This document shows, piece after piece, positions 39,199-49,899 of a stretch of DNA of 64,000 bases (within the stretch, counting starts at the first letter, position 1; each line of letters starts with the position of its first letter). The stretch is from [Pantoea] beijingensis (lineage in GTDB: Bacteria > Pseudomonadota > Gammaproteobacteria > Enterobacterales > Enterobacteriaceae), in contig NZ_CP071409.1 in the NCBI RefSeq assembly GCF_022647505.1, forward strand, positions 2,356,001-2,420,000, read 5' to 3'. The notes under the pieces are model-generated. The model was not told where the DNA came from. It worked only from the letters and a program-made list of their open reading frames with translations, and did no database searches. The position numbers were made by a program, and so were the translations under genes.

Positions 39199-39626
39199 AT
39201 CGATTATTGGCCGTACTGGATCAAATGCAGGACGTGCTTTCGTCATTATCAGACGTGATGACTGCTGAGCAGGAACAGCTTTCTGCCAGTCAGGCTAATC
39301 CCCCGCTTCTGCAGCGCATCACTGAAGATAAAAGCTCGCTGTTGAACACTCTGAATTACGTCGATAACATGCGGCGCGAAGCAGAAAACGCGGCCAGCTT
39401 GCACGCGCCTTATGTCAGTGAAGTGGAATTGGCGCAACGCTGGCAGAATATCCAGTCGCAAACGCGCGCCCTGCACGATATAAATATGCATAACGGCCTG
39501 CTGCTGAATCAGCAAATGAGCCATAATCAGCAGGCACTGGCGCTGCTGAAACCCCATCAGAGCCGGGCGTTTTATGGCCCGGACGGTCAAACGCTGGGTG
39601 AAGCCGTTATCAGTCGTAAACTGTAA
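39195..39626 (+). CDS. flgN: Flagellar export chaperone FlgN
   Basis: FlgN keeps the junction proteins FlgK and FlgL export-competent. It has 143 residues, is largely helical and rich in Gln, and contains the family region [20 protein letters not shown]. It overlaps flgM by 4 bp, so translation is coupled. A GC hairpin (39634-39649, GGCGGA-ATCC-TCCGCC) follows the stop but lacks a T-tract. Confidence 0.95.
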   Translation: MNRLLAVLDQMQDVLSSLSDVMTAEQEQLSASQANPPLLQRITEDKSSLLNTLNYVDNMRREAENAASLHAPYVSEVELAQRWQNIQSQTRALHDINMHNGLLLNQQMSHNQQALALLKPHQSRAFYGPDGQTLGEAVISRKL

Positions 39627-39660
39627 ACGCGATGGCGGAATCCTCCGCCTGCGTGATGCC

Positions 39661-41199
39661 TTAAGCTACGGTACGACGCGCATAATCGCGTAAACGGAAT
39701 CCCAGCAGACCCAGCATAGCAAAGTAAACACCGCCCCCCACTGCGCAGACGCCGGCTAACCGCAATAATCGCCAGGCCATATTACCTACGGTCCAGTCCG
39801 GCATCACACTATTCATTCCAACTAATGCTGCAGCCATCATCAGCACTGCAATCAACAGCCTGAGCAGAAAACTGAACCAGCCCGGCTGAGGTTGGAAAAT
39901 TTTCTGCTTCCGCAGTTGCCAGTAAAGCAGCCCGGCATTAAGACAGGCCGCCAGGCCAATAGAGAGCGATAGCCCTGCATGTTTTAGTGGGCCGATAAAC
40001 GCAAGATTCATTAATTGCGTCACGATGAGCGTGATAATCGCTATTTTTACGGGTGTTTTAATATCCTGACGAGAATAGAAACCTGGCGCCAGGACTTTCA
40101 CCACAATCAATCCCATTAATCCTACCGAGTAGGCTATAAGCGCACGCTGGGTCATAGATGCATCAAACGCAGTAAACTTTCCATACTGAAACAGCGCAAC
40201 GGTGAGTGGTTTCGCCAAAATCCCTAATGCCACCGCGCTTGGCAACGCCAGCAGGAAACAGAGCCGTAAACCCCAATCCATTAGCCGCGAATATTCATCA
40301 TGGTTACCGCTGGAAAAGCTTTTTGCCAGCGATGGCAACAGAATCGTTCCCAGCGCAACACCCAGCACACCAGAAGGAAACTCCATCAGGCGGTCGGCAT
40401 AATACATCCAGGAAACCGAACCAGAGACCAGAAATGAGGCAAAGATGGTATTAATGATCAAAGAAATTTGGCTAACGGAAACGCCCAGTATCGCCGGTCC
40501 CATTTGTCGCATTACACGCCATACGCCTGCATCTTTCAAATTCAGTCGCGGCATGACTAACATACCAATCTTTTTCAGGTGTGGCAGTTGATAGCCCAAC
40601 TGTAAAACACCACCCACCACCACCGCCCAAGCTAAGGCTAAAACCGGTGGATGAAAATGCGGGGCAGCAAACAACGCAAAACCAATCATACTGACGTTCA
40701 GCAACGTTGGCGCGAAGGCCGGCACAGAGAATCGATTCCATGTATTAAGGATCGCTCCCGCCAGCGAAGCCAGCGAAATCAACATGATATAGGGAAAGGT
40801 GATACGCAGCAGCGAAGAGGTTAAATTGAATTTATCCGCCGTATCGGCAAAACCCGGTGCAGTGACCAGGATCACCCAAGGCGCAGCAATCATGCCCAGG
40901 AAGGTAACAAGCGCTAATGCCAGCGTCAGTAACCCTGAGACATAGGCGACGAAAACCTGCGTTGCCTCCTCTCCCTGCTTACTTTTATATTCAGCGAGGA
41001 TCGGTACAAAGGCCTGAGAGAAAGCCCCCTCAGCAAAGATACGACGCAGCAAATTAGGAAGTTTAAAAGCAACAAAAAAGGCATCTGTCGCCATGCCAGC
41101 ACCAAAGACACGCGCAACGATAGCATCGCGGGCAAAGCCCAATACGCGGGAAAAAAGGGTCATAGAACTGACCGCAGCCAATGATTTCAACAGGTTCAT
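39661..41199 (-). CDS. murJ: Lipid II flippase MurJ
   Basis: MurJ moves lipid-linked peptidoglycan precursor across the inner membrane. The 512 residues form a 14-helix MOP-superfamily protein. [25 protein letters not shown] at the start, the [14 protein letters not shown] region and the conserved charged residues in membrane segments match E. coli. It converges on flgN and is separated from yceM by 242 bp with no gene in between. Confidence 0.98.
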   Translation of the reverse strand: MNLLKSLAAVSSMTLFSRVLGFARDAIVARVFGAGMATDAFFVAFKLPNLLRRIFAEGAFSQAFVPILAEYKSKQGEEATQVFVAYVSGLLTLALALVTFLGMIAAPWVILVTAPGFADTADKFNLTSSLLRITFPYIMLISLASLAGAILNTWNRFSVPAFAPTLLNVSMIGFALFAAPHFHPPVLALAWAVVVGGVLQLGYQLPHLKKIGMLVMPRLNLKDAGVWRVMRQMGPAILGVSVSQISLIINTIFASFLVSGSVSWMYYADRLMEFPSGVLGVALGTILLPSLAKSFSSGNHDEYSRLMDWGLRLCFLLALPSAVALGILAKPLTVALFQYGKFTAFDASMTQRALIAYSVGLMGLIVVKVLAPGFYSRQDIKTPVKIAIITLIVTQLMNLAFIGPLKHAGLSLSIGLAACLNAGLLYWQLRKQKIFQPQPGWFSFLLRLLIAVLMMAAALVGMNSVMPDWTVGNMAWRLLRLAGVCAVGGGVYFAMLGLLGFRLRDYARRTVA

Positions 41200-41441
41200 G
41201 GTTTACTGCGTTTCCTGAAAATGAGAATAAGGCAAAACTTGCCAGTAGCGAGCATGCCTCGCCTCAAAAACAGTACATAGAGACGAAATAATGCGTGCCG
41301 TAGTATGGGGGACATAGTCTACTGATATGAAGGGAAATATACTGCAAAAACTTCGCCTGCTCAGATGGCGCGGCGGGACAGTACCAGCGTTGATGCAACG
41401 TCAATGCCGAACAAAAATTCGTAACTCTTTATTAATAAAAA

Positions 41442-42365
41442 TCATTCCCTATCTGCCTCTCGCCATATTTTCTCAACGACCCGCTGCGCCATCAGAGCCT
41501 GCTCCCCGGAAACATACGGCTGGGTCTGATTTTTTGCGCACGCTATAAAGTGGTGTGCAGCACCGGTGAATCCACGCTGTGTCAACGTGCTTTCCCAACC
41601 AGCGACGGGATCGATAACCCGCTTGCCATCACCTTCCTGCTGCCAGTCACGCATATCGTTCACCTGGATAACGCCTCCGTCGTAAACTGCCAGTACCGAT
41701 TCCCGCTGCGTACCCGCGCGGCGGTGCATACTGGTCGTGATTTGCGTATCACCAACGCTGAAATGGTGTTCGGCATACACCATTTCCCCTCTTTCATTAG
41801 TTTGTAATATACCGTTATGCAACATGCTGCGTCCTTCTGCCAACCACAGTACCGTATCAATCACATGCAGATAATCATCCAGCAATGTAAAGCGCAAATC
41901 GTTTGGCCCTACGCTGTTATTGCGATGTTTATCCATGCGAATGGAGGCGGCTGGGGTCAGTTGCATTTTAAGCTGCAGATAACGCGGCACAAAACGGCGA
42001 TTAAATCCTACCATTAATTTACGTCCACGCTTTTCCGCCAGTTCCACCAGTTGCTCCGCTTCCCGCAGCGTCCCGGCCAATGGCTTATCAACGCATACAT
42101 CAATCCCTGCACGTAACAGCTGGCTAACTACCGCAAAATGCGTGGACGTGCTGCTGTGAACAAAAACTGCATCACTGTGTGCAGCCAGTTCATCCAGTGA
42201 AGCAAAGCAAGGCATTCGATAGCTATCGCATATCTGCCGGGCTTTTTGTTGGTTTGGTGAAAATGCGCCTGCGAGAACCCAGCCATCAGTCTGGCTCACA
42301 ACGGGTAACCACGCTTTTTGTGCAATCCCACCTAATCCTACAATTCCAACACGTAGCAAAGACAT
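41442..42365 (-). CDS. yceM: Gfo/Idh/MocA-family oxidoreductase YceM
   Basis: This is a predicted NAD(P)-dependent oxidoreductase of unknown substrate, also called MviM. The 307 residues show the N-terminal Rossmann motif VGIVGLGGIAQKAW and the family EKP-like motif DVCVDKPLAGT with the active-site lysine near residue 95. It has a single-base gap to yceH, so the two are co-transcribed. Lineage conservation next to murJ gave the mvi name; I infer no virulence role. Confidence 0.94.
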   Translation of the reverse strand: MSLLRVGIVGLGGIAQKAWLPVVSQTDGWVLAGAFSPNQQKARQICDSYRMPCFASLDELAAHSDAVFVHSSTSTHFAVVSQLLRAGIDVCVDKPLAGTLREAEQLVELAEKRGRKLMVGFNRRFVPRYLQLKMQLTPAASIRMDKHRNNSVGPNDLRFTLLDDYLHVIDTVLWLAEGRSMLHNGILQTNERGEMVYAEHHFSVGDTQITTSMHRRAGTQRESVLAVYDGGVIQVNDMRDWQQEGDGKRVIDPVAGWESTLTQRGFTGAAHHFIACAKNQTQPYVSGEQALMAQRVVEKIWREADRE

Positions 42366-42366
42366 A

Positions 42367-43017
42367 TCAGACTCCTTTATCTGCGAGCAGCGCCGCCAGT
42401 TGTTGTTTCAGTTCAGCGACTTGCTGTTCAAGTTGGCTCACACGCGGACCAAGGGCATCAATGTCACGATCAGCGCCAGGAATGTCGTTTTCATCAACAG
42501 CGGTTACGTCGCCACTAAACAGATGCATATACCGGCTTTCACGCTTGCCTGGCTCGCGCGCCAGCCGTGCGACAAACGGACCATCTTCCCGGAGGCTGAG
42601 CTGCTCCAGCGTCTGTTCAACGTCAGCGACATCAACGAAGTCATGCAGGCGAGCACTGCGGGTCCGCAGTTCGCCTGGGGTCTGCGCACCACGCAGCAAC
42701 AGTGTCGCTACAATAGCAACTTCAGCGCTGTTCAATTTCAGGGTGCCAAACGCCGAATTACAGAATCGCTGTTCATACTTCACCACTCGGTTACCCGCAC
42801 CAGAAAGCATGCTGAGCTGATGCTTTTTCACCAGTAAATCAAGCGTATCCTGTACTGCATTTTCACTAAGTGACATCACGGGATCGCGATTAGATTTTTG
42901 GTTACAGGCGGCCACTACGCCATTTACCGACATGGGATATTGGTCCGGCGTGGTGATCTGTTTTTCCAACAGGCTGCCTACGACACGCGCCTCTGCGGGC
43001 GTTAGCACGATTTTCAT
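42367..43017 (-). CDS. yceH: DUF480 protein YceH
   Basis: YceH belongs to the UPF0502/DUF480 family, a tandem winged-helix fold of unknown function. The 216 residues include [20 protein letters not shown] at the N terminus, [17 protein letters not shown], and a C-terminal coiled segment [22 protein letters not shown]. It lies between rimJ and yceM in one left-running run. Confidence 0.95.
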   Translation of the reverse strand: MKIVLTPAEARVVGSLLEKQITTPDQYPMSVNGVVAACNQKSNRDPVMSLSENAVQDTLDLLVKKHQLSMLSGAGNRVVKYEQRFCNSAFGTLKLNSAEVAIVATLLLRGAQTPGELRTRSARLHDFVDVADVEQTLEQLSLREDGPFVARLAREPGKRESRYMHLFSGDVTAVDENDIPGADRDIDALGPRVSQLEQQVAELKQQLAALLADKGV

Positions 43018-43041
43018 GATGGTATTACCCTCAAATGATTA

Positions 43042-43632
43042 TTATCCGCGGCGATCCGGCATCCACTCATGATAGGTCAATGCTGTTAGTACATGATCCT
43101 GCCAGTGACCATCAATAAGCAGGTAGTCTTTGGCGTATCCTTCTTTCTCAAAGCCAAGCCTCGCCAGAAGGTCCCCACTGCGCGTGTTATGCGGCATATA
43201 GTTTGCCATAATCCGATGCATGCGCTGCTGTCGCTGCATATAGCGGATCGCCGCCTGCAGCGCTTCAAACATCATACCCTGCCCTTGCCACTTTTCGCCT
43301 AGCGAATATCCCAGATAGCAGGCATGAAAAGAGCCGCGTAAGACGTTGCTGAAATTAGCCACGCCACGAACTTCCCGCTCTTCCGGATCCATGATGATGA
43401 AATACCAGGCCGAACCCTGTTTATGCATATCAGCAATCAGTGCGAGCCGCGCCTGCCAACCAGAGGGGTAACAGTGACTCTCGTCCCGTACAGGTTCCCA
43501 CGGCTTAAGAAAGACACGGTTTTCCGCATAATAATCTGCCATGCGCCAGGCATCACGTTCGTGGACAAGGCGCACCACTAACCTGTCAGTTGTCAGGCGC
43601 ACTTTCGGCGCAGCAGAACGATAGCCAAACAT
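43042..43632 (-). CDS. rimJ: Ribosomal protein S5 N-acetyltransferase RimJ
   Basis: RimJ acetylates the N-terminal alanine of ribosomal protein S5. The ATG at 43632, preceded by CAGGAG, gives 196 residues starting MFGYRS. A much longer frame to 43785 lacks homology and is not used. The GNAT-fold acetyl-CoA region is [18 protein letters not shown], and the end [20 protein letters not shown] matches the family. mdtH starts about 310 bp away in the opposite direction. Confidence 0.97.
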   Translation of the reverse strand: MFGYRSAAPKVRLTTDRLVVRLVHERDAWRMADYYAENRVFLKPWEPVRDESHCYPSGWQARLALIADMHKQGSAWYFIIMDPEEREVRGVANFSNVLRGSFHACYLGYSLGEKWQGQGMMFEALQAAIRYMQRQQRMHRIMANYMPHNTRSGDLLARLGFEKEGYAKDYLLIDGHWQDHVLTALTYHEWMPDRRG

Positions 43633-43940
43633 CTTATCTCCTGAAATCCTCGGCCGATAAAAGAAATTGATTAAGAAACCAGCCAGCACGCAACAACCTG
43701 AAGAAACGCTGTGATTCGTCTCATTCAGACAACCTGCCTTCACTATAACCGCCATCTCTACTCCGGGTAAAATCCTGTGCGACAAAAGACGCTTTTATCG
43801 TGGCTTACCGGCTGAAAACGTGGCACAAAATGGCCAATGACGATGAAAAAATATCATCCCACAATCGCTGTGAAAATAGACATATTGAGAGGAAAATAGG
43901 CCGTCCAGATCACCTCCCTCATTTTCGCTTAGGAAGAAGC

Positions 43941-45146
43941 ATGTCTCGGGTTGCGCGGGCACGAAGCCTCGGTAAATATTTTTTGTTATTTGATAACATG
44001 CTGGTTGTACTGGGATTTTTTGTTGTATTCCCCCTCATTTCAATACGTTTTGTTGAACAGCTCGGTTGGGCCGCGTTGATGGTAGGCATCGCGCTCGGCT
44101 TGCGCCAGCTTGTTCAGCAAGGGTTGGGCATTTTTGGGGGAGCCATCGCCGATCGTTTTGGCGCTAAGCCAATGATCGTCACAGGTATGCTATTGCGAGC
44201 CGCCGGTTTTTTTTCAATGGCCGTTGCGCATGAGCCCTGGGTTTTGTGGCTCTCCTGCATTCTTTCCGGTCTCGGCGGTACACTGTTTGATCCCCCGAGG
44301 ACCGCGATGGTGATTAAGCTGGTCCGACCTAAAGATCGGGGACGTTTCTTTTCACTCTTGATGATGCAAGACAGTGCCGGTGCCGTTATCGGCGCACTGA
44401 TTGGCAGTTGGTTGCTGGCATATGATTTTCGTTTGGTGTGTTGGGTGGGTGCGTTGGTCTTTGTGCTGGCCGCGTTGTGTAACGCCTGCCTGCTGCCAGC
44501 ATGGCGTATTTCAAGCATACGTACGCCAATGCGCGAAGGTATGCTTGCGGTGCTGAAAGACAAACGGTTCTGCACTTACGTTCTGACGCTGACGGGATAT
44601 TATGCACTTTCAGTGCAGGTGATGCTGATGCTGCCTATCGTGGTCAATCAGATCGCCGGCGCACCAGGTGCGGTGAAATGGATGTATGCTATCGAAGCCA
44701 CGCTATCGCTGACGCTTCTTTACCCCATTGCGCGCTGGAGCGAAACGCGTTTTCGCCTCGAACATAGACTAATGGCAGGGTTGTTGCTGATGACGTTAAG
44801 TTTGATCCCAATCGGCATCGCCAGCACGCTGCAGCAAGTATTTATATTGATTTGCACCTTTTACATTGGTTCAGTCATTGCGGAACCCGCGCGCGAAACC
44901 CTTAGTGCCTCGCTTGCCAGTGCCCGGGCACGCGGAAGCTATATGGGGTTCAGCCGTTTAGGGCTGGCTCTCGGTGGCGCAGTAGGCTATAGCGGGGGCG
45001 GCTGGATGTTTGATACCGGCCGTACGTTAGCGATGCCGGAATTGCCGTGGTTAATGCTCGGCTGCATCGGTTTTATCACACTTTTTGCTCTTTGGTGGCA
45101 ATTCAACCAGCGAACTGTGGCTCCAGCGATCCTGACACCAAAGTGA
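43941..45146 (+). CDS. mdtH: Major-facilitator multidrug transporter MdtH
   Basis: MdtH is a 12-helix inner-membrane drug:proton antiporter. The ATG at 43941, with AGGAAG upstream, gives 401 residues beginning [14 protein letters not shown] as in E. coli; a 47-residue upstream extension in the same frame is charged and has no homology. The MFS motif [13 protein letters not shown] and the region FDPPRTAMV are present. In E. coli grxB lies next to it; here the next gene is yceB after 203 bp. Confidence 0.96.
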   Translation: MSRVARARSLGKYFLLFDNMLVVLGFFVVFPLISIRFVEQLGWAALMVGIALGLRQLVQQGLGIFGGAIADRFGAKPMIVTGMLLRAAGFFSMAVAHEPWVLWLSCILSGLGGTLFDPPRTAMVIKLVRPKDRGRFFSLLMMQDSAGAVIGALIGSWLLAYDFRLVCWVGALVFVLAALCNACLLPAWRISSIRTPMREGMLAVLKDKRFCTYVLTLTGYYALSVQVMLMLPIVVNQIAGAPGAVKWMYAIEATLSLTLLYPIARWSETRFRLEHRLMAGLLLMTLSLIPIGIASTLQQVFILICTFYIGSVIAEPARETLSASLASARARGSYMGFSRLGLALGGAVGYSGGGWMFDTGRTLAMPELPWLMLGCIGFITLFALWWQFNQRTVAPAILTPK

Positions 45147-45349
45147 TAAAGCCAGCAACACAGCGCTCAGTCCATTTTTCACGTGCGATCGCATCGCGTG
45201 ACCACAAGGAACCGGGCTGCTCATCCAAATGCTTGTCACATTGACTTGTTTATTTTCTCATTTCTTTCGGCAACATCCTGGTGACTCTTTTTCTTCTCTG
45301 AGGCATGCTTTGCCGTTGTGGAAGGACGAATTAACTACCGAGGACAACA

Positions 45350-45913
45350 ATGAAAAAGTTTTTTCTGGCGCTAAGCGCGCTTCTGTTAGCCGGCCTACTT
45401 GCCGGTTGTACGCCCCTCACCCAGTACACCATCAGCGAGCAGGAAGTTAATCAGGCTCTGCAAAAACACAATAATTATGAAAAACAGATTGGCGTCGCAG
45501 GGCTGATAGATGCCCATATCGTATTGAGCGATCTCGTAAGCCAGATCGGACGCGAAGAGCCAAATAAAGTGACGCTGACGGGGAATGCGAACGTGAATAT
45601 CACTTCGCTGTTTGGCCCACAAAAAGCCGATATGCATCTGACAATGAAAGCTCAGCCGGTTTTTGATAAAGAGCAAGGTGCCATTTTTCTGAAGGATCTG
45701 GAGATCACGGAGACCACAGTGCAACCTGAAAAAATGCAGAAAATCATGAAAACCCTGACGCCTTATCTGAATGAGTCGCTGAAAAGCTATTTCAATCAGA
45801 AACCCGCTTATATTCTGAGTACTGACCGCAGTAAAGCAGAGTCACTGGCGAAAAAATTTGCCAAAGGACTTGAAGTCAAACCCGGCGAACTGGTCATTCC
45901 TTTTACCAACTAA
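45350..45913 (+). CDS. yceB: DUF1439 lipoprotein YceB
   Basis: YceB is a predicted lipoprotein of unknown function with a SMP/lipid-binding-like fold. The 187 residues have a lipoprotein signal MKKFFLALSALLLAGLLAGC with lipobox LAGC, and conserved segments YTISEQEVNQALQKHNNYEKQ and ALFLKDLEI-like near the middle. It has a strong terminator just after the stop and is therefore probably monocistronic. Confidence 0.94.
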   Translation: MKKFFLALSALLLAGLLAGCTPLTQYTISEQEVNQALQKHNNYEKQIGVAGLIDAHIVLSDLVSQIGREEPNKVTLTGNANVNITSLFGPQKADMHLTMKAQPVFDKEQGAIFLKDLEITETTVQPEKMQKIMKTLTPYLNESLKSYFNQKPAYILSTDRSKAESLAKKFAKGLEVKPGELVIPFTN

Positions 45914-45932
45914 CTTGCCGTGTTGCTTATAT

Positions 45933-45955
45933 AGCCCCTGTCATGGGGCTTTTTT
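45933..45955 (+). terminator. Terminator of yceB
   Basis: AGCCCC-TGTCAT-GGGGCT forms a perfect 6-bp stem followed by five T residues, 20 bp after the yceB stop. Confidence 0.85.
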
Positions 45956-45976
45956 ATGTGTGCGATAATAAAGCGA

Positions 45977-45992
45977 GTGCAATCGGTTGCCT
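45977..45992. promoter_or_regulatory. PurR box upstream of pyrC
   Basis: GTGCAATCGGTTGCCT matches the PurR operator pattern ANGCAANCGNTTNCNT at every fixed position except the first base. It lies about 70-85 bp upstream of the pyrC start. PurR repression of pyrC is established in E. coli. Confidence 0.75.
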
Positions 45993-46060
45993 TTACCCCT
46001 ATGCTTAGTACCCGGCTCAAAACCACACGATGAATTCCTTTCTTAGCCGGAGCATACTTC

Positions 46061-47107
46061 ATGACTGCACAACCCCAGCAATTAATCATCCGCCGCCCTG
46101 ACGACTGGCATATTCATCTGCGCGATGATGAATTGCTACAGACAGTGTTGCCCTATACCAGTGCGGTGTGCGGTCGCGCAATCGTGATGCCCAATTTAGT
46201 TCCGCCGGTGACCAGCGTCGACAGTGCTATCGCCTACCGCGAGCGCATTCGTGCTGCCATTCCCACCGGGGATCGTTTTGAGCCGTTGATGACCTGCTAC
46301 CTGACTGACTCACTCGATCCTGACGAAGTGGAAAAAGGCTTCAGTAATGCAGTATTTACCGCAGCCAAGCTCTATCCCGCCCATGCCACAACCAACTCAA
46401 GCCACGGCGTGACGAATATTGCCGCGATTGCCGCCGTGCTGGAGCGTATGCAAAAAATCGGTATGCCTCTGTTAATTCATGGAGAAGTAACAGAGGCGCA
46501 TATTGATATTTTCGACCGCGAAGCCCGCTTTATCGAAACGGTTCTGGAGCCACTGCGCCAGCAATTCCCCGAACTGAAGGTGGTATTTGAACATATCACG
46601 ACGAAGGAAGCCGCAGAGTATGTGCAGCAAGGCAATCGTTATATCGCCGCCACCATTACTCCACAGCATCTTATGTTTAACCGTAACCATATGCTGGTCG
46701 GGGGCATTCGCCCACATTTATACTGCCTGCCCATTCTTAAGCGTAATATTCATCAGCAAGCATTGCGCCAGATTATCGCCAGCGGGCACGATCGTTTCTT
46801 CCTCGGTACGGATACCGCCCCACATACTCGGCAGCGTAAAGAAGCCAGTTGCGGCTGCGCCGGTGTATTTAACGCCCCGAGCGCGCTGCCGGCTTATGCC
46901 ACCGTATTTGAAGAGATGAACGCACTCCATCACCTTGAGGCCTTCTGCTCAGAAAATGGTCCACGTTTTTATGGTCTGCCATTAAATGAAGATAAAATCA
47001 CCCTGGTTCGCCAACCTTATACGGTTGAAGAGAGTATTACCTTCGGTGACGATACGTTAGTACCGTTCCTGGCAGGTGAGACTCTCAACTGGCAAGTTAT
47101 CGTCTGA
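46061..47107 (+). CDS. pyrC: Dihydroorotase
   Basis: PyrC cyclises carbamoyl-aspartate to dihydroorotate in pyrimidine synthesis. The 348 residues equal the E. coli length. The metal-binding histidines are in DDWHIHLRD, the carbamylated lysine in [14 protein letters not shown], further ligands in LLIHGEV and FEHITT, and the catalytic aspartate in [10 protein letters not shown] PurR box lies upstream; an E. coli-like start-site switching control by pyrimidines cannot be judged from sequence alone. Confidence 0.98.
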   Translation: MTAQPQQLIIRRPDDWHIHLRDDELLQTVLPYTSAVCGRAIVMPNLVPPVTSVDSAIAYRERIRAAIPTGDRFEPLMTCYLTDSLDPDEVEKGFSNAVFTAAKLYPAHATTNSSHGVTNIAAIAAVLERMQKIGMPLLIHGEVTEAHIDIFDREARFIETVLEPLRQQFPELKVVFEHITTKEAAEYVQQGNRYIAATITPQHLMFNRNHMLVGGIRPHLYCLPILKRNIHQQALRQIIASGHDRFFLGTDTAPHTRQRKEASCGCAGVFNAPSALPAYATVFEEMNALHHLEAFCSENGPRFYGLPLNEDKITLVRQPYTVEESITFGDDTLVPFLAGETLNWQVIV

Positions 47108-47260
47108 TCCTGCCGAGGTTAGTTACGGGAAGACCTTACTTCTCGTAACATCTTACTAACCGTCACGCGGCTCATCAGTGGATCTCAGCGTATCGCTCTG
47201 CAGTTTTACTCACAGCGATAAGTGTTACATGTGGTTTCCCTTGCTTTACTGTTTTTATAA

Positions 47261-47276
47261 CTGTATAAACATACAG
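47261..47276. promoter_or_regulatory. LexA (SOS) box of dinI
   Basis: CTGTATAAACATACAG fits the LexA consensus CTGT-N8-ACAG exactly, with the favoured flanking TA on the right. It ends 20 bp before the dinI start, so repressor would block the promoter or early transcription. Confidence 0.9.
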
Positions 47277-47296
47277 TAAACATATCGGAGGCTCTC

Positions 47297-47542
47297 ATGC
47301 GTGTTGAAGTCACTGTAGCAAAAACCACTGTTCTTCCTGCTGGTGCACTTGAAGCACTGACGGATGAATTAGCCAAACGTATCGATAAGCAATTCCCGGA
47401 AACGGATAATCGCGTATCAGTTCGCTATGCCAGCGCAAATAACCTGACGGTAATGGGCGGCGGTAAAGAATCAAAAGATCGCATTAGCGATATTTTGCAG
47501 GAAACCTGGGAGAGTGCTGACGACTGGTTTATCACTGATTAA
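47297..47542 (+). CDS. dinI: DNA-damage-inducible protein I
   Basis: DinI modulates RecA filaments and so tunes the SOS response. The 81 residues equal E. coli DinI. MRVEVTVAKTTVLPAGALEAL at the start and the acidic C-terminal helix ILQETWESADDWFITD, which binds RecA, are conserved. A LexA box precedes it and GGAGG is the ribosome site. Confidence 0.97.
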   Translation: MRVEVTVAKTTVLPAGALEALTDELAKRIDKQFPETDNRVSVRYASANNLTVMGGGKESKDRISDILQETWESADDWFITD

Positions 47543-47677
47543 CCGACTACGCAGAGCTAATCACCGCGTGCTGCATGTGCATTACTGTCGTAAAAACCGC
47601 CGCACTGCCGGATGCGCCAGTTAGCGCGTAAATATGCAAAACACCAAATTAATAAAACTACTGTAAATGCTATTGTT

Positions 47678-47704
47678 GCCGGGTGTCGCTATCCGGCTTT
47701 TTTG
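47678..47704 (+). terminator. Terminator downstream of dinI
   Basis: GCCGG-N10-CCGGC is followed by six T residues. It lies about 135 bp after the dinI stop. The intervening sequence holds no ORF that I can support. Confidence 0.7.
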
Positions 47705-47727
47705 TCTTGCCGCCAATAAACCTATGG

Positions 47728-47757
47728 CTTGACATGTCGAGGGTATAGACTGTCAAG
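47728..47757. other. Inverted repeat upstream of the 92-residue unknown gene
   Basis: CTTGACA (47728-47734) and TGTCAAG (47751-47757) form a perfect 7-bp inverted repeat. Inside it, after one unpaired T, GTC pairs with GAC around a 9-base loop. TTGACA alone resembles a -35 box, but no -10 sits at 16-18 bp spacing, so I read this as an operator or leader hairpin rather than as the promoter itself. Confidence 0.4.
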
Positions 47758-47807
47758 GTGAGATCACATATCCTTGCCAACATCACGTTTTACTGGAGGT
47801 AGTTACC

Positions 47808-48086
47808 GTGACCACAGATAAACCTGAAGAGGCGATGACGTTTGGTGAACTGCTCGCGTTGATCAGCGATCAACAGCGCCGCCTAACCGTCCTTGAAAAT
47901 GCTTTTTCCTGGCTCTCTTTTTGCCTGGATGAAAAATCGAACCAATTATTAATTCACAGTTTACGTCTGGAATCGCAAAATCAGAATCGTGACGAGATCA
48001 TGCAACAACATTTTGCCCGTCTCGCTGATGAGCTGGAAAAACGCAATGGAATTGTAAAAGTTCAGGCAAACGTCATACCCGAATAA
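47808..48086 (+). CDS. Unknown 92-residue helical protein between dinI and bssS
   Basis: I do not recognise this protein. It starts at GTG 47808 with TGGAGG eight bases upstream, a strong site that supports it being real. The sequence is MTTDKPEEAMTFGELLALIS at the start, then a run with heptad-like spacing (QQRRLTVLENAFSWLSFCLD) and polar helices with many Gln, Asn and Glu. There is no signal peptide or membrane segment, so it is probably a small cytoplasmic helical or coiled-coil protein. In E. coli dinI and bssS are close neighbours with no such gene as far as I recall. A short palindrome precedes it. Confidence 0.75.
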   Translation: MTTDKPEEAMTFGELLALISDQQRRLTVLENAFSWLSFCLDEKSNQLLIHSLRLESQNQNRDEIMQQHFARLADELEKRNGIVKVQANVIPE

Positions 48087-48294
48087 ATTCTCGTCAACGC
48101 GCGAGAATTTATTTAAATCCATACGCAATCTTTATTCTGCTCAAATATCATCCAAAAACATTTCATTATACTTTCGCTGCATTTTCATCCTGCTTATGAT
48201 AAATATGATGTTATAGTTAACACGCTGTATGTAAAAAAAGCTGCATTGAACCTCGATAAATCGCTTCGTTTTCACGAGTAATAAGGGGGTTATA

Positions 48295-48549
48295 ATGGAC
48301 AGAAACAAAGATGTTATCCAAACACATCCCCTGGTTGGGTGGGATATCAGTACGGTCGACAGCTATGACGCCATGATGATTCGTCTACATTCGCTTTCAT
48401 CCGCTACGCAGCAAGCTGATGAAGCTGAAGTGGGGCAAACTTATTGGTTAACAACTGACGTTGCCCGACAATTTATATCCATTCTTGAAGCCGGCATTGC
48501 AAAGATAGAAGCAACTGAATACCAGGATCGTGACTACAAGAAGCACTAA
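48295..48549 (+). CDS. bssS: Biofilm regulator BssS
   Basis: BssS (YceP) is a small protein that affects biofilm formation and indole-related signalling in E. coli; its mechanism is unknown. The 84 residues equal the E. coli length, with conserved VIQTHPLVGWDISTVDSYDA and TYWLTTDVARQFISILEAGIAKIEA. AAGGGGG lies upstream of the ATG. A strong terminator follows, so it is probably its own transcript. Confidence 0.95.
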   Translation: MDRNKDVIQTHPLVGWDISTVDSYDAMMIRLHSLSSATQQADEAEVGQTYWLTTDVARQFISILEAGIAKIEATEYQDRDYKKH

Positions 48550-48698
48550 ATTTTGTACGGTTTCTTCAATGGCTGAATTGCTAAACGGCAGCATGAGAAC
48601 ATATTCCGATGAACAGGTTATAACCGATGATTCAGGAATAAGTCAGCGCCGTTAATACACTCGACAACTTCAGCCGCAATACATATTTTTTTGTATAT

Positions 48699-48724
48699 GG
48701 CACCCTTTATGGGTGCCTTTTTAT
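48699..48724 (+). terminator. Terminator between bssS and solA
   Basis: GGCACCC-TTTAT-GGGTGCC forms a perfect 7-bp stem followed by a T-rich tail. It lies 150 bp beyond the bssS stop and about 60 bp before solA. Confidence 0.9.
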
Positions 48725-48783
48725 TGCCAGCAATATTTTGCTATCCTGCTGAAACTTGACGTTGTTTTGAGGAGTGAAGCGCA

Positions 48784-49899
48784 ATGATTTACGATTTGAT
48801 CGTGGTGGGAAGCGGTTCGGTGGGCGCCGCTGCCGGATTTTACGCAACCCAGGCGGGCCTGAAGGTTTTGATGATAGATCGTGCCCATCCCCCCCATCAA
48901 CAAGGGAGCCACCACGGCGAAACCCGTTTAATTCGTCATGCCTATGGTGAAGGTTCTCGCTATGTACCTCTGGTGCTTCGTGCCCAACAGTTATGGGATG
49001 AACTGGAGCAGCTTAGCGGTGAACGCATTATGCAGCGCAGCGGCGTGCTTAATCTCGCCCCTCTCGACTCCCCTTTTATTCATAATGTCATCGACAGCGC
49101 TTCACAGTTTAATCTCAACATTGAGGTTTTAAAGCCCGCGGAGGTTTGTCAACGCTGGCCTGAATTCAAAGTACCGGATGGCTATCTTGCCGTTTTTGAA
49201 CCACGCTCAGGCTATCTCAAGTCGGAAGTTGCGATTCGCAGTTGGATTCAGCTCGCGGAAAAAGCTGGCTGTGCCCAGCTATTCAACTGTGCGGTAGACG
49301 CTATCGATCGGGAAGGAGAACTTAATAGAGTCCAAACGGCAGAAGGTCCTTTTTATGGACGTAAGCTATTACTGAGCGCAGGCACCTGGATTAAAACACT
49401 CCTTCCTGAACTTCCTGTTACACCGGTGCGCAAAGTTTTCTCCTGGTATCAAGCCGATGGTCGCTATAGCGAAAACAATAAGTTCCCTGCTTTTACCGCT
49501 GAGATGAGCGACGGAACCCATTACTATGGTTTCCCTGCTGATAATAATGCCTTAAAAGTGGGGAAACATGACGGTGGCCAGCATATTGACACACCGGAAC
49601 AACGCAAACCATTCGGGGCTTATGCCGAGGATGGCAGTGAAGTATTTAATTTTATGCGCCATTTCCTGCCCGGTGTAGGTGTGTGTCTGCGCGGCTCCGC
49701 CTGTAGTTATGATAATTCACCTGATGAAGATTTTATCATTGATACGTTGCCAGACCGGCCCGATACCTTGTTGATTAGCGGTTTAAGCGGCCATGGATTT
49801 AAATTCGCCAGCGTTTTAGGTGAAATAGCCGCGCAGTTTGCCGCCGGGAAAAGCAGTAAATTCGATCTCTCACCTTTTTCATTATCCCGTTTTAACTAA
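48784..49899 (+). CDS. solA: N-methyl-L-tryptophan oxidase
   Basis: SolA is a monomeric-sarcosine-oxidase-type flavoenzyme that demethylates N-methyl-tryptophan. The 371 residues show the N-terminal FAD motif [19 protein letters not shown] and the active-site region [15 protein letters not shown]. The covalent-FAD cysteine lies near residue 307 in [15 protein letters not shown]. The GHGFKFAS motif near the C terminus is conserved. The cellular role is not well defined. Confidence 0.95.
   Translation: MIYDLIVVGSGSVGAAAGFYATQAGLKVLMIDRAHPPHQQGSHHGETRLIRHAYGEGSRYVPLVLRAQQLWDELEQLSGERIMQRSGVLNLAPLDSPFIHNVIDSASQFNLNIEVLKPAEVCQRWPEFKVPDGYLAVFEPRSGYLKSEVAIRSWIQLAEKAGCAQLFNCAVDAIDREGELNRVQTAEGPFYGRKLLLSAGTWIKTLLPELPVTPVRKVFSWYQADGRYSENNKFPAFTAEMSDGTHYYGFPADNNALKVGKHDGGQHIDTPEQRKPFGAYAEDGSEVFNFMRHFLPGVGVCLRGSACSYDNSPDEDFIIDTLPDRPDTLLISGLSGHGFKFASVLGEIAAQFAAGKSSKFDLSPFSLSRFN

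Noticed and set aside
39634..39649. GGCGGA/TCCGCC hairpin between flgN and murJ as a terminator
   Set aside because: The stem is perfect but no T-tract follows on either strand.
43633..43785. N-terminal extension of RimJ
   Set aside because: Includes no GNAT homology; the internal ATG at 43632 has CAGGAG and matches the E. coli start.
43800..43940. 47-residue N-terminal extension of MdtH
   Set aside because: The extension is charged, unlike the MFS N terminus, and AGGAAG precedes the ATG at 43941 that matches the family start.
47729..47749. TTGACA plus TATAGA as a promoter for the 92-residue unknown gene
   Set aside because: The spacer between the two hexamers is only 9 bp, far from the 16-18 bp needed, so I describe the palindrome but not a promoter.
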